A stretch of DNA of 64,000 nt from DYGX01 sp035325905 (GTDB taxonomy: Bacteria; Chloroflexota; Anaerolineae; Aggregatilineales; Aggregatilineaceae): the NCBI GenBank assembly GCA_035325905.1, contig DAOKYY010000007.1:19683-83682 (forward strand). Reading direction: 5' to 3'. Positions within the stretch are counted from its first letter, which is position 1; the number at the start of each line of letters is the position of its first letter. Under the pieces are notes generated by a model. That model did no database searches, was not told the DNA's origin, and was given only the letters and a program-made list of their open reading frames with translations. Positions 1 through 7,627 of this stretch are shown one piece after another. The translations under genes and the position numbers were made by a program.

Positions 1-1053
1 ACGCGCGCGCTCCTCGGCAGCGGCGACCCAGGTCTCGGTCGCGGTCATGGTCTTGGCGAAGGCGCACGCCGCCTCAGGGTTGGACGACCCTTTCGGGATG
101 GCCCAGGTGTTGCCGGAGGCGTAGGTGATCGGGTTGCCTTCGCGGTCGGTAAAGGGCTTGAACGCCAGCGGGGCCTCAGGTGACACGTCCGCCAGCACGT
201 TGATGTACCACTGCTCCATCGGCATGATGCCGAGCTGGTCGGTCGCAAACTCGTTCTGCGAGCCGAAGAAGTCCCACGTGTCGCGGAAGGCCATGAAGTC
301 CTGGCGGCCACCGGCGGCGTCGTGCAGGCTGACGGCGAACTCCAGCGCCTCGACCACCTTCGGGTCGTTGAGCTGCGGCGTGCGGCCATCTTCCGAGATC
401 AGGGAAACGCCATTAGCTTTGGCCCACAGCGGCAGGAACTCAGGCAGCTTGGGATCGAAGCCGATCCGGGTCAGCTTGCCGTCTTCGATGCGGGTCAGGG
501 CGTCATTTAGCTCGCGGACCTTGTCCCAGTCGCTCACATCCACGTCGTCGAGCGTCAGCCCGGCGTCTTCGAGCGCCTTGGTGTTGATCATCAGGATGAT
601 GGTGCTGCTGAACTCAGGGATGCCGTATACCTGACCGTCGATCGTGACCTGCTGAACCGCCGCCTCGCGGAACTGGCTCATGTCGATGCCCTGGCTGTTG
701 ATGCACTCTTCCAGAGGCATCAGCGCGCCGCGCGCCGCGTAAGAGCTGATCACGTCACGACCCATATAGACCAGATCGGGCGCGTTCCCGCTGGCGACGG
801 CGGTGAGGAACTGCTGCTGATCCAGCGCGCCTTCAGTGATATTCACGGTCACGTCGGGATACATTTCCTTAAAGGTATCCACGCGGACAGTAGCGATCTC
901 GTCGGGCATACCGAAGCCCATGATATTCAGCTCGCCGCTGATCTCGCCCTGCGCTTTGACGGTCGAGCGCAGCGCGGGCGCCCCGGCGGCGAAGACCAGC
1001 ACGGCGAGGGTCGCCAGCATCACGGTCATAAAATTCCACGAACGCTTTGACAT
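1..1053 (-). CDS. Sugar ABC transporter solute-binding protein, C-terminus cut by window edge
   Basis: Extracytoplasmic binding protein of a carbohydrate ABC importer (bacterial solute-binding family 1). Translation from the ATG at 1053 gives a hydrophobic signal peptide (MSKRSWNFMTVMLATLAVLV...) and then the mature protein (GELNIMGFGMPDEIATVRVDTF). Family-typical stretches follow, such as the segment around ASGNAPDLVYMGRDV and a late GNTWAIPKGSSNPEAACAF. The frame stays open to position 1, so about 351 codons are present and the C-terminus lies outside. A GGAG Shine-Dalgarno lies about 7 bases before the ATG. The gene is 111 bp downstream of a LacI-family regulator on the same strand and is probably co-transcribed with it. 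Permeases are expected beyond the left edge. The substrate cannot be read from the sequence. Confidence 0.88.
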   Translation of the reverse strand, partial: MSKRSWNFMTVMLATLAVLVFAAGAPALRSTVKAQGEISGELNIMGFGMPDEIATVRVDTFKEMYPDVTVNITEGALDQQQFLTAVASGNAPDLVYMGRDVISSYAARGALMPLEECINSQGIDMSQFREAAVQQVTIDGQVYGIPEFSSTIILMINTKALEDAGLTLDDVDVSDWDKVRELNDALTRIEDGKLTRIGFDPKLPEFLPLWAKANGVSLISEDGRTPQLNDPKVVEALEFAVSLHDAAGGRQDFMAFRDTWDFFGSQNEFATDQLGIMPMEQWYINVLADVSPEAPLAFKPFTDREGNPITYASGNTWAIPKGSSNPEAACAFAKTMTATETWVAAAEERAR

Positions 1054-1164
1054 CTGTCCAACTCCTTCTAGGTCCAAAAATACGGGCGTTGTTCCGTTGG
1101 ACGATCAGAGTGACATCGTACCGGTTCGCTCGATTTGCACCTCCGTTAGCGTGTTCAGGCTGCC

Positions 1165-2187
1165 TTACTCCAGGGCGCGCGTCGTGCCGCGTTCGATCAG
1201 ATATACCCCGGTCCGTATATGTTGGATAGGGAGGGTCGAATCGGCTAGACGCGCCATTAAGAGATCGACAGCCGTCTTTCCAGACTCTATCAAAGATTGG
1301 CTGATGGTGGTCAGATCGACGTGCTCGGCGATGTCAATGCCATCGAACCCAATCACTGAAATATCGCGCGGGGTGTGCACGCCCAGCTCGCGCGCACGGT
1401 GAATGACGCGGATCGCGAGATCATCGGACGGCACAAACAGGCCGGTCGGCGGCTCCGGCAGCTCGAACAGCGCGCGAAGCTGCTCCTCGATGCCCTGTCG
1501 CGAGACCGGGACGTAGCGGATATGCTCGTCGTCCAGCGTGACGCCATGCGCGGCCAGGGTTTCGCGGAAGCCCGCCAGCCGCTCAGTTTCGGGATGGATC
1601 GCATAGTCCGGGTGCGACCCGAAATAAACATACGCGCAGCGGCGGTGCCCTTTTTCGAGTAAGTGCCGCGCCGCCAGCTGGCCGCCGGTCCGGTCGTCAA
1701 CCAGGACCGCGCTAAACTCAGGGTGGGGGTGCTCAATCAGCACGGTTTCGAGCCGGTTCGCGCGCAGGCGCTGCGCGGCGTTGCCGTCCAGCGGCAGCGA
1801 CATGATGATCAGGCCGTCGAGGTCGCCGGTGATCGGTAGCGACGCGAGATATGCCTGCAAGGAGTCAATCGAGCTGACCGAATAGACGACCAGCTCGCTG
1901 CGCACGCTCGACAGGGCGCTCGCCACGCCGCGCAGGCGGTCCACGAACGACGGCGAGGTGAAAAAAGGAGTCAGCACGCCGATCCGCCGTGTGTGGCGCA
2001 GGGCACGCGCGCGCATCTCTGCCTGGGGGACGTACCCCAACTGATCGACGGCCTGCATCACGCGCTGGCGGCTGGCTTCGCTCACGCGATCCGGCGTGTT
2101 CAGCACGCGGGAAACGGTCGCGATGCTCAGCCCGCTCAGGGAAGCGACGTCGTAGATCGTCGGTGGCGCGTTTTTCGGGGCAGACAT
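1165..2187 (-). CDS. LacI-family transcriptional regulator
   Basis: DNA-binding repressor of the LacI/GalR family, 340 residues. The N-terminal helix-turn-helix reads TIYDVASLSGLSIATVSRVLN and is followed by the hinge (VSEASRQRVMQAVDQLGYVP). The rest is a periplasmic-binding-protein-like effector domain that includes DLDGLIIMSLPLDGN and the family-typical segment ISVIGFDGIDIAEHV. An upstream in-frame ATG at 2256 would add 23 residues, but it lies at the predicted transcription start, so the ATG at 2187 is chosen. It sits upstream of a sugar-binding protein gene on the same strand and divergent from an FAD oxidoreductase. It probably represses both and itself through the palindrome at 2222-2253. 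The effector sugar is unknown. Confidence 0.9.
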   Translation of the reverse strand: MSAPKNAPPTIYDVASLSGLSIATVSRVLNTPDRVSEASRQRVMQAVDQLGYVPQAEMRARALRHTRRIGVLTPFFTSPSFVDRLRGVASALSSVRSELVVYSVSSIDSLQAYLASLPITGDLDGLIIMSLPLDGNAAQRLRANRLETVLIEHPHPEFSAVLVDDRTGGQLAARHLLEKGHRRCAYVYFGSHPDYAIHPETERLAGFRETLAAHGVTLDDEHIRYVPVSRQGIEEQLRALFELPEPPTGLFVPSDDLAIRVIHRARELGVHTPRDISVIGFDGIDIAEHVDLTTISQSLIESGKTAVDLLMARLADSTLPIQHIRTGVYLIERGTTRALE

Positions 2188-2221
2188 GGGGTTCCGCCAG
2201 CACCTCAAGCGGCGCAAAAAC

Positions 2222-2253
2222 GATGAAAGCCCTTTCTTGTAAACACTTTCATC
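2222..2253. promoter_or_regulatory. LacI-type operator palindrome in divergent promoter region
   Basis: A perfect 8-bp inverted repeat, GATGAAAG (2222-2229) and CTTTCATC (2246-2253). The right arm is part of a CRE-like site, TGTAAACACTTTCA (2238-2251), whose complement fits the LacI/CcpA half-site style TGAAAG..TTTACA. It lies just downstream of the predicted minus-strand promoter of the LacI gene, which suggests autorepression. Binding by the neighbouring regulator is inferred. Confidence 0.55.
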
Positions 2254-2257
2254 CATT

Positions 2258-2287
2258 ACAATAGGACAGGTTGCGCTCTTTTGTCAA
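2258..2287 (-). promoter_or_regulatory. Predicted promoter of the LacI regulator and sugar-binding gene
   Basis: On the minus strand, TTGACA (2287-2282) is followed after 18 bp by TATTGT (2263-2258). The -35 is a perfect consensus and the -10 matches at four of six positions. Transcription would start near 2251, inside the palindrome at 2222-2253. On the plus strand TACAAT (2257-2262) could serve as a -10 for the divergent oxidoreductase, but no good -35 accompanies it. Confidence 0.5.
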
Positions 2288-2340
2288 TCACTTTCCTGAA
2301 CCTATCGCCCCTGACGGGGTCGCTTGCATGGAGGCAGGAC

Positions 2341-3585
2341 ATGACCGCTCACAATCGCAGCCTCAAAGTGGACGTTCTGGTCGCCGGGGGCGGGACGGCC
2401 GGGTGCGCGGCGGCGGTCGCGGCGGCGCGGCGCGGTCACTCCGTCCTGCTGGTCGAGGAGGGCAACTGCCTCGGCGGCGTCTCGACGGCGGGCGGCGTCA
2501 ACGAATGGTTCGCCTCGCTCGACGGGCTGGGCGACATCTTCGAGCACCTCAAGACGGAGCTGGATCGCTATGGCGCGCGCTTCGGCCAGTTCTTCAACTC
2601 GGAGTATCTCAAAATCATCTGGCAGCTGCTGGCGGAGGAAGCGGGCGTTACCATTCTGTTTCACGCCAGCGTGGTCGGGGCAGACGTGGCCGGCCGGCGG
2701 GTGACTCGCGCGACGATCGTCTCGTGCAGCCAGTTCATCGCCGTCGAGGCGGCTTATTTCATCGACACGACCGGCGAAGGCGACTTCGCGGCGCTGGCCG
2801 GTGCGGGTTTCCTGCAAGGCGATCCGCAGACCGGGCACACGCTCCACATGAGCCTGACCTGCCTCCTGCAAGATACCGGCCGCCCGGTGACGCCCTATCT
2901 GCCGCCGGGCCTGGAGCCGATCAACACGGTGGACGATCTGCCGGGGCTGCGCACGTACCGCCGCCTGCCCGATGGCCGGGTGTACTGCAATATGACCAAA
3001 GTGACCCGGCACGACCCGACCGACCCGTTCAGCCTCAGCGAGGCCGAGCGCGAGGCCCGCCGCCAACTGGCGCGCACCGTTCACTTTTTGCAGCGGCACG
3101 ACTACCCGACGTATGTCCTCACCAGCTCCGGCGCGAAGATCGGCATCCGCGAGGGACGGCGTATCGTGGGCGACTACGTGCTCACCGAGGCGGATGTGAC
3201 CGGCAGCGCGCCGCGTGATTTCGAAGACGGCGTCGCCGTCGCCACCAGCCAGATCGATTTCCACAGCCTGACCCAGCCGGGCGACGCCGGTCGCCGCCAG
3301 CGCGTTGAGCCATACGCCATTCCCTGGCGCTGCCTGATCGCGCGCGGCTTCGACAACCTGCTGATGGCTGGCAAGTGCGCCAGCGGGGACCAGGTCGCGC
3401 AGAGCAGCTTCCGCATGACGCCGACCTGCTGCGCGATGGGGCAGGCGGCCGGGACCGGCGTGGCGCTCGCGCTCGAACAGCCAGCGGGCAACATTCACGC
3501 GCTGGATGTGGCGCGGCTGCGCGCGGCGCTGGTGGACGCCGGTATGGAGCTTGACCCCGCCCGACACATCCCCTACGCACCTTAA
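2341..3585 (+). CDS. FAD-dependent oxidoreductase (FAD_oxidored family)
   Basis: Flavin-dependent oxidoreductase of 414 residues. The N-terminal Rossmann dinucleotide-binding motif is clear: DVLVAGGGTAGCAAAVAAARRG, with the acidic ribose-binding residue at E39/E40. Further FAD-family signatures are YFIDTTGEGDFAALAGAGF near residue 140, IGIREGRRIVGDYVLTEADV near 280, and a C-terminal stretch (RGFDNLLMAGKCASG...SSFRMTPTCCAMGQAAGTG) that closes the FAD site. An upstream ATG at 2281 adds 20 residues, but GGAGG at 2330-2334 fits the ATG at 2341. Proteins of this type are common in sugar and cell-wall catabolism loci of Chloroflexota and Bacteroidota, usually with unknown substrate. Divergent position from the LacI gene suggests shared control. 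Confidence 0.85.
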   Translation: MTAHNRSLKVDVLVAGGGTAGCAAAVAAARRGHSVLLVEEGNCLGGVSTAGGVNEWFASLDGLGDIFEHLKTELDRYGARFGQFFNSEYLKIIWQLLAEEAGVTILFHASVVGADVAGRRVTRATIVSCSQFIAVEAAYFIDTTGEGDFAALAGAGFLQGDPQTGHTLHMSLTCLLQDTGRPVTPYLPPGLEPINTVDDLPGLRTYRRLPDGRVYCNMTKVTRHDPTDPFSLSEAEREARRQLARTVHFLQRHDYPTYVLTSSGAKIGIREGRRIVGDYVLTEADVTGSAPRDFEDGVAVATSQIDFHSLTQPGDAGRRQRVEPYAIPWRCLIARGFDNLLMAGKCASGDQVAQSSFRMTPTCCAMGQAAGTGVALALEQPAGNIHALDVARLRAALVDAGMELDPARHIPYAP

Positions 3586-3678
3586 CCTCACGGCAGGCCG
3601 CGCGGCTGGCAATCGTAGAGCAGCCGCCGAGTTGGCGAACGGCTTATGGCCCCGCAACCCTTTATATTAGACACGCAT

Positions 3679-3710
3679 GAAGGCGCCGGGCATACGTTGC
3701 CGGTGCCTTC
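3679..3710. terminator. Stem-loop downstream of the FAD oxidoreductase
   Basis: Arms GAAGGCGCCGG (3679-3689) and CCGGTGCCTTC (3700-3710) pair over 11 positions with one mismatch around a 10-base loop. It lies 94 bases after the oxidoreductase stop and has no clear T-run, so termination is plausible but not shown. Confidence 0.4.
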
Positions 3711-3830
3711 CAGCGTTAAGGCAGGGCTTGCCCGCGCCACAGCCGATGTCGCTCCGGCCCGCCTAACACCACGCGGCCTGTAGCGATCGCGGCGCGAAGG
3801 CGAGCGGTGATGGTATAAGGAGGGATTCCA

Positions 3831-4598
3831 ATGGTTCGGAAGTTCGCTGCATTCCTGTTTGTTGGGCTGATGCTCACGACCTTCGACGCTGGGGCGCAGG
3901 GCACCGGCGCGCATACCGTGGCGTTCGACGGCTTCAGCTTGGCCTTCGACGCGGCGCTGGCGCGCAATGTCAACATCAGCCAGTATGCAGGTGATCCGGC
4001 CGATCTTGGGCCGGGATTCGCCGAACCGCCTCACACCCAGCTCACCTTCTACGACGCGTTCCCCGTGCCCGAAAGCATTCTTGATGCGGTCGGTGGCATT
4101 CGCGTCTACCGCACGGCGGACTTCGACGGTTTCGCCGAGCACGAAAGCCGGCTGGCGGCGCTACAATCGCTGTTGGCCGAGCGGCCTGATCTGGCGGAGT
4201 TCGAGGCGCTGCACACCGAGGACATGAACGCCAACGCGCTGCCGTTCATTCCCGTCTTCCCAGCCGCGCAGGTCATCCGCGCGCGCACGCAGTACCTGGA
4301 AACGGATGCGGTGCAGGGCATCGCCTACCTGACGATCTATCAGGAAGTCGCGGAGCCGTTCGAGCGCGCGCTATGGACGTTCCAGGGTGTCAGCCGCGAT
4401 AGCGAATACTACATCGCCGCGATCTTCAACGTGTCGAGCGATGTCTTCCCGGAAGACACGTCGGACTTCGATCCGGAGCGGATGAACGAGTACCGCGCGA
4501 AGATGGTCGCGTGGCTGAATCAGGCTGATCCGGCCAGCTTCGCCCCGGCGCTGCCCCTGTTGGAGGCGGTCGTCCAATCGTTCGCGTTCGAGGGCTAA
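3831..4598 (+). CDS. Secreted protein of unknown function
   Basis: I do not recognise this 255-residue protein. It starts with a good signal peptide (basic MVRKF, then a hydrophobic run to LMLTTFDAGAQG), so it is exported. The mature part has no cysteine pairs, no lipobox and no membrane segment. It contains a stretch beginning SLAFDAALARNVNISQYAG and ends with EAVVQSFAFEG. The start is fixed by a strong AAGGAGG seven bases before the ATG. It stands alone: the previous gene ends 245 bp upstream, and two stem-loops follow. Its body is acidic and enriched in aromatic residues. A role at the cell surface or in the envelope is the most that can be said. Confidence 0.75.
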   Translation: MVRKFAAFLFVGLMLTTFDAGAQGTGAHTVAFDGFSLAFDAALARNVNISQYAGDPADLGPGFAEPPHTQLTFYDAFPVPESILDAVGGIRVYRTADFDGFAEHESRLAALQSLLAERPDLAEFEALHTEDMNANALPFIPVFPAAQVIRARTQYLETDAVQGIAYLTIYQEVAEPFERALWTFQGVSRDSEYYIAAIFNVSSDVFPEDTSDFDPERMNEYRAKMVAWLNQADPASFAPALPLLEAVVQSFAFEG

Positions 4599-4609
4599 TC
4601 ACCCTCGCA

Positions 4610-4698
4610 GCGCCTGCCGCCGCTGGCGAGACGGGACCGGCAGGCGCGGCGTTTGCACAATGCGCGCGGGCCACGCTGAACCACGGCGCGGCCCGCGC
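4610..4698 (+). terminator. Two consecutive stem-loops after the secreted-protein gene
   Basis: The first hairpin pairs GCGCCTGCCG (4610-4619) with CGGCAGGCGC (4638-4647). The second pairs GCGCGGGCC (4664-4672) with GGCCCGCGC (4690-4698). They begin 12 bases after the stop codon. Neither has a long T-run. Tandem GC-rich stems in this position usually mark a transcript end. Confidence 0.5.
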
Positions 4699-4727
4699 TG
4701 TTCTGTGAGCCATCCGGCGCCGGGGGC

Positions 4728-4756
4728 TTGACTCTAAAAATGAACTGTCCTATACT
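4728..4756 (+). promoter_or_regulatory. Strong sigma-70-type promoter of the glycan operon
   Basis: TTGACT (4728-4733), a 17-bp spacer, then TATACT (4751-4756). Both hexamers match consensus at five of six positions with ideal spacing. The expected start point is near 4763, just before the operator at 4770-4781. It drives the LacI-family gene at 4894 and perhaps the whole downstream operon. Confidence 0.7.
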
Positions 4757-4769
4757 GAAAACGGGCTGT

Positions 4770-4781
4770 GAGAGCGCTCTC
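4770..4781. promoter_or_regulatory. Operator O1, LacI-type palindrome
   Basis: The perfect 12-bp palindrome GAGAGCGCTCTC sits in the wider context TGTGAGAGCGCTCTCTCA. It lies immediately downstream of the predicted transcription start, a classical repressor position. A second copy of the core is at 4856-4865. Confidence 0.65.
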
Positions 4782-4855
4782 TCATAATTTCGGGCGCTGG
4801 CTTGCTTACTTTTCTTTTTCTTGGGCTGCGAAGCGCCTTAGCAACCTTATTTCGT

Positions 4856-4865
4856 AGAGCGCTCT
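4856..4865. promoter_or_regulatory. Operator O2, second copy of the palindrome
   Basis: The perfect 10-bp palindrome AGAGCGCTCT repeats the core of O1. Centres of the two sites are 85 bp apart, about eight helical turns. That spacing would allow one repressor tetramer or two dimers to bind the same face and loop the DNA. Site O2 lies in the untranslated leader 28 bases before the regulator's ATG. Confidence 0.6.
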
Positions 4866-4893
4866 CTGAAGAAAAGCCTGCCGGACTGCCACC

Positions 4894-5913
4894 ATGAAAA
4901 AGCTTACCCTCGAAGAAGTCGCCAGGCTCGCAGGCGTTTCCCGCGCGACGGTGTCGCGCGTCGTGAACAACCCGGACAACGTCTCGCCGAACCTGCGCGT
5001 GCGCGTCCAGAAAGTGATCGAGGAGACCGGCTACCAGCCCAACCTCGCGGCGCGCACGCTGGCTTCGCGGCGCTCCGGCATCATCGGCCTGATCATCCCT
5101 AGCGTGACCGAGTTTGTTTTCGCCGACCCTTACTTCCCGGTGCTGATCGAAGGGATCTCGCGCGCCTGCAACCTGCACGACCTGACCCTGACGCTGTTTC
5201 TGTTCAACTCGCAGGACGATCAGGCGCGGGTGTACCAGCGCGCGCTGGGAACGGGGCTGCTCGACGGGCTGATCGTGACCGCCGACAAGCTGGTGGACCC
5301 GCTGATCCCGGAGCTGATCGCGCGCCAGATTCCGGCCGTCTACGTGGGCCGCCCGCACGACGCCAGCCAGACGAGCTACGTGGACGTTGACAACGTGGCC
5401 GGGTCCTATCTGGCGACCAGCCACCTGATCCGCCTGGGATACCAGCGGATCGCGACCATCACCGGCCCGCTCGATTCAACCGCCGGGATCGACCGGCGCG
5501 CCGGGTATGTCAAGGCGCTGCGCGAGCGCGGTCGCGAGATCGACGACAGTCTGATCGCCGAGGGTGACTTCAGCCGCGACAGCGGTTACAGCGCCATGCG
5601 CCGCCTGCTGCCGCACCGTCCCGACGCCGTCTTCGCCGCCTCCGACACGATGGCCTTTGGCGCGCTCGCCGCTCTCCACGACGCGGGGCTGAAGCCGCCG
5701 GACGATGTGGCGCTGATCGGCTTTGACGACCTGCCGCCTACCATGCGCTCCAACCCGCCCCTGACGACCATCCGCCAGCCGGTGCGCCGCAACGGTATGC
5801 TGGCGGTCGAGATCTTGCTGGATTTGCTGAAAACCGGGCCGCACCCGCCGCGCCATATCATCCTGCCGACCGAGCTGGTGATCCGGGCGACCTGCGGCGG
5901 CGCGACCGATTGA
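4894..5913 (+). CDS. LacI-family regulator of the glycan operon
   Basis: LacI/GalR-type repressor of 339 residues. The helix-turn-helix is LTLEEVARLAGVSRATVSRVVNN, and the hinge region is VSPNLRVRVQKVIEETGYQPN. The effector domain carries family landmarks such as RSGIIGLIIPSV, a YVDVDNVAGSYLATSHLIRLG stretch, DAVFAASDTMAFGALAALHDAG and DVALIGFDDLPP. It is preceded by a strong promoter and two copies of a GAGCGCTC palindrome, so autoregulation is likely. It heads an apparent operon for carbohydrate uptake and hydrolysis. The Shine-Dalgarno is weak, but the ATG is the only one compatible with the conserved N-terminus. Confidence 0.92.
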   Translation: MKKLTLEEVARLAGVSRATVSRVVNNPDNVSPNLRVRVQKVIEETGYQPNLAARTLASRRSGIIGLIIPSVTEFVFADPYFPVLIEGISRACNLHDLTLTLFLFNSQDDQARVYQRALGTGLLDGLIVTADKLVDPLIPELIARQIPAVYVGRPHDASQTSYVDVDNVAGSYLATSHLIRLGYQRIATITGPLDSTAGIDRRAGYVKALRERGREIDDSLIAEGDFSRDSGYSAMRRLLPHRPDAVFAASDTMAFGALAALHDAGLKPPDDVALIGFDDLPPTMRSNPPLTTIRQPVRRNGMLAVEILLDLLKTGPHPPRHIILPTELVIRATCGGATD

Positions 5914-5916
5914 GCC

Positions 5917-5937
5917 GGGCGCCGATCGCCGGCGCCC
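5917..5937 (+). terminator. Attenuating stem-loop after the regulator
   Basis: GGGCGCCG (5917-5924) pairs with CGGCGCCC (5930-5937) around a five-base loop, four bases after the regulator's stop codon. Only a short CTCT follows. It may partly separate expression of the regulator from the transporter genes 230 bp downstream. Confidence 0.4.
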
Positions 5938-6148
5938 TCTGACCGAGGTCATTATTCGAGCGATCGTCTCTCTGGTCGATACCGAAAGGAGGAGGACTGC
6001 CTAAAGCGCATACGCCTGCGAACGGGCCACCCTTTCAGGAGGCGCCAGCCCAACACACCGATCGTCCGCGAAAAGCGCTATGTGTCCGGGTTTTCTTGTT
6101 CGCACGCCGTTTTTGAGTTCGTCGAGTTTAGTTTCAGGAGAAAACCGC

Positions 6149-7528
6149 ATGTCTCGTAGACTCGCTGTTTTGCTTGCCTTGATCGCCGTGCTGTCGGCGA
6201 TGGTTCTCCCGCTTTCGCCCGCGCTGGCGCAGGGCGCCGAGCCGGTGGTGATCACCTGGTTCATTGGTCTGGGCGCCGGTGGACAGCCGGAGCAGCTTGA
6301 AGCCCAGAACGCCGTCGTCGAAGCCTTCAACGCCGCCCATGATGACATCGAGCTTCAGATCATCGTGGTCGACAATGAGGTCGCGATCGACACCCTCAGC
6401 ACCTTGATCGCTTCCGGTGACGCCCCTGACATTATCGGCCCCGTCGGCGTCGAGGGGTCGAATGCGTACAAGGGCAGCTTCCTGGACCTCCAGCCGATCA
6501 TCGACGAGCTGGGCTACGACCTGAGCCGCTGGAATCCCAGTCTGGTCGAGTTCTACCGCGACCCGGAGGAGGGCCTGACCGGCCTGCCCTTCGCCACCTA
6601 CTCGTCGTTCATCTACTTCAACCGTGACCTGTTCGACGCCGCCGGTGTGGATTACCCGCCCCAGGCGTTCGGCGAGCCGTATGCCGACGGTGACGAATGG
6701 AACGTCGACAAGCTGCGCGAGATCGCCATGCTGCTGACGCTGGACGCCAACGGCAACAACGCCACCAGCGCCGATTTTGACGCCGCCAACATCGTCCAGT
6801 TCGGCTTTGCGCCGCAGTGGTGGAACGATGACATCCGCGCCGCCGTGACCTCGCCCTTCGGCGCTGGCACGTTCTATGACTTCGAGACTGGAAAGGCGGT
6901 CATGCCGGACAACTGGCGCGAAGGCATCAAGTGGTACTACAACGGCTGGCACACCGACCACTTCATCCCGGACTACAACTACCAGCAGAGCGACATGCTG
7001 CTGAACGGCAACGTGTTCGACTCTGGCAAGGTCGCGATGGCCTACAGCCACCTGTGGTACACCTGCTGCTTGCTGGATGTTCCGAACTGGGATATCGCCG
7101 TCGTCCCGTCCTATAACGGCACCTACACCGCCAAGCTCCACGCGGACAGCTTCAAGATTTTGGAATACACCGAGCACCCGGTGGAAGCCTTCAAGGTCCT
7201 GGATTATCTGGTGGCCGGCGAAGCCATGCCTCAACTGCTTCAGGTCTATGGGGCCACTCCGGCGGACGAGGTTTTCCTCCAGCCGTTCCTGGACAATCTG
7301 GACACGACGTTCACCCAGGGCGTGAACTGGGACGTGGCGCTCCAGAGCCTCAGCTACCCCGATAACCCCAACCACCAGGCGTGGATCCCCAGCCCTAACG
7401 AGGCGCTCCAGGCGATCAAGAACTGGACCCTGAACATGGAATCGACGCCCGGCCTGGATGTGGACGCCGAGATTGACGCTCTTCTGGCTACCCTCCAGGG
7501 TATCTTCGACGCGGCGGCGGCTGAATAG
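6149..7528 (+). CDS. Carbohydrate ABC transporter solute-binding protein
   Basis: Extracytoplasmic receptor of a family 1 (CUT1-type) sugar importer, 459 residues. The signal peptide is MSRRLAVLLALIAVLSAMV...ALAQ. The mature protein begins VVITWFIGLGAGG and shows the two-lobed family pattern: VVEAFNAAHDDIELQIIV, TLIASGDAPDIIGPVG, then GLPFATYSSFIYFNRDLFDAAGV at the sugar-binding cleft. The start is chosen at 6149 because CAGGAG lies 8 bases upstream and the signal peptide begins there; an in-frame ATG at 6080 has no such support. Two permease genes follow. No lipobox is visible, so it may be soluble or retained by its signal anchor. The many Trp and Tyr residues suit oligosaccharide binding. 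Confidence 0.92.
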   Translation: MSRRLAVLLALIAVLSAMVLPLSPALAQGAEPVVITWFIGLGAGGQPEQLEAQNAVVEAFNAAHDDIELQIIVVDNEVAIDTLSTLIASGDAPDIIGPVGVEGSNAYKGSFLDLQPIIDELGYDLSRWNPSLVEFYRDPEEGLTGLPFATYSSFIYFNRDLFDAAGVDYPPQAFGEPYADGDEWNVDKLREIAMLLTLDANGNNATSADFDAANIVQFGFAPQWWNDDIRAAVTSPFGAGTFYDFETGKAVMPDNWREGIKWYYNGWHTDHFIPDYNYQQSDMLLNGNVFDSGKVAMAYSHLWYTCCLLDVPNWDIAVVPSYNGTYTAKLHADSFKILEYTEHPVEAFKVLDYLVAGEAMPQLLQVYGATPADEVFLQPFLDNLDTTFTQGVNWDVALQSLSYPDNPNHQAWIPSPNEALQAIKNWTLNMESTPGLDVDAEIDALLATLQGIFDAAAAE

Positions 7529-7553
7529 CAGCCGTTTGCAACGGGTGTAACAT

Positions 7554-7584
7554 ACGGGGTGACGGTCAACGGCCGCCACCCCGT
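7554..7584 (+). repeat. Stem-loop between binding-protein and permease genes
   Basis: ACGGGGTG (7554-7561) pairs perfectly with CACCCCGT (7577-7584), 25 bases after the stop of the binding protein. No T-run follows. In this position such hairpins usually protect the upstream mRNA or cause partial termination, giving excess binding protein. Confidence 0.55.
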
Positions 7585-7627
7585 CCCCGAAAACTCAGGC
7601 GACCGGAGAGGTTTGAGGAGTATCCAC

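Noticed and set aside
2302..3657. Long open frame antisense to the FAD oxidoreductase
   Set aside because: Composition is Arg/Ala/Gly-rich with no family motif, and the sense strand encodes a clear FAD enzyme. It is a GC-rich shadow frame.
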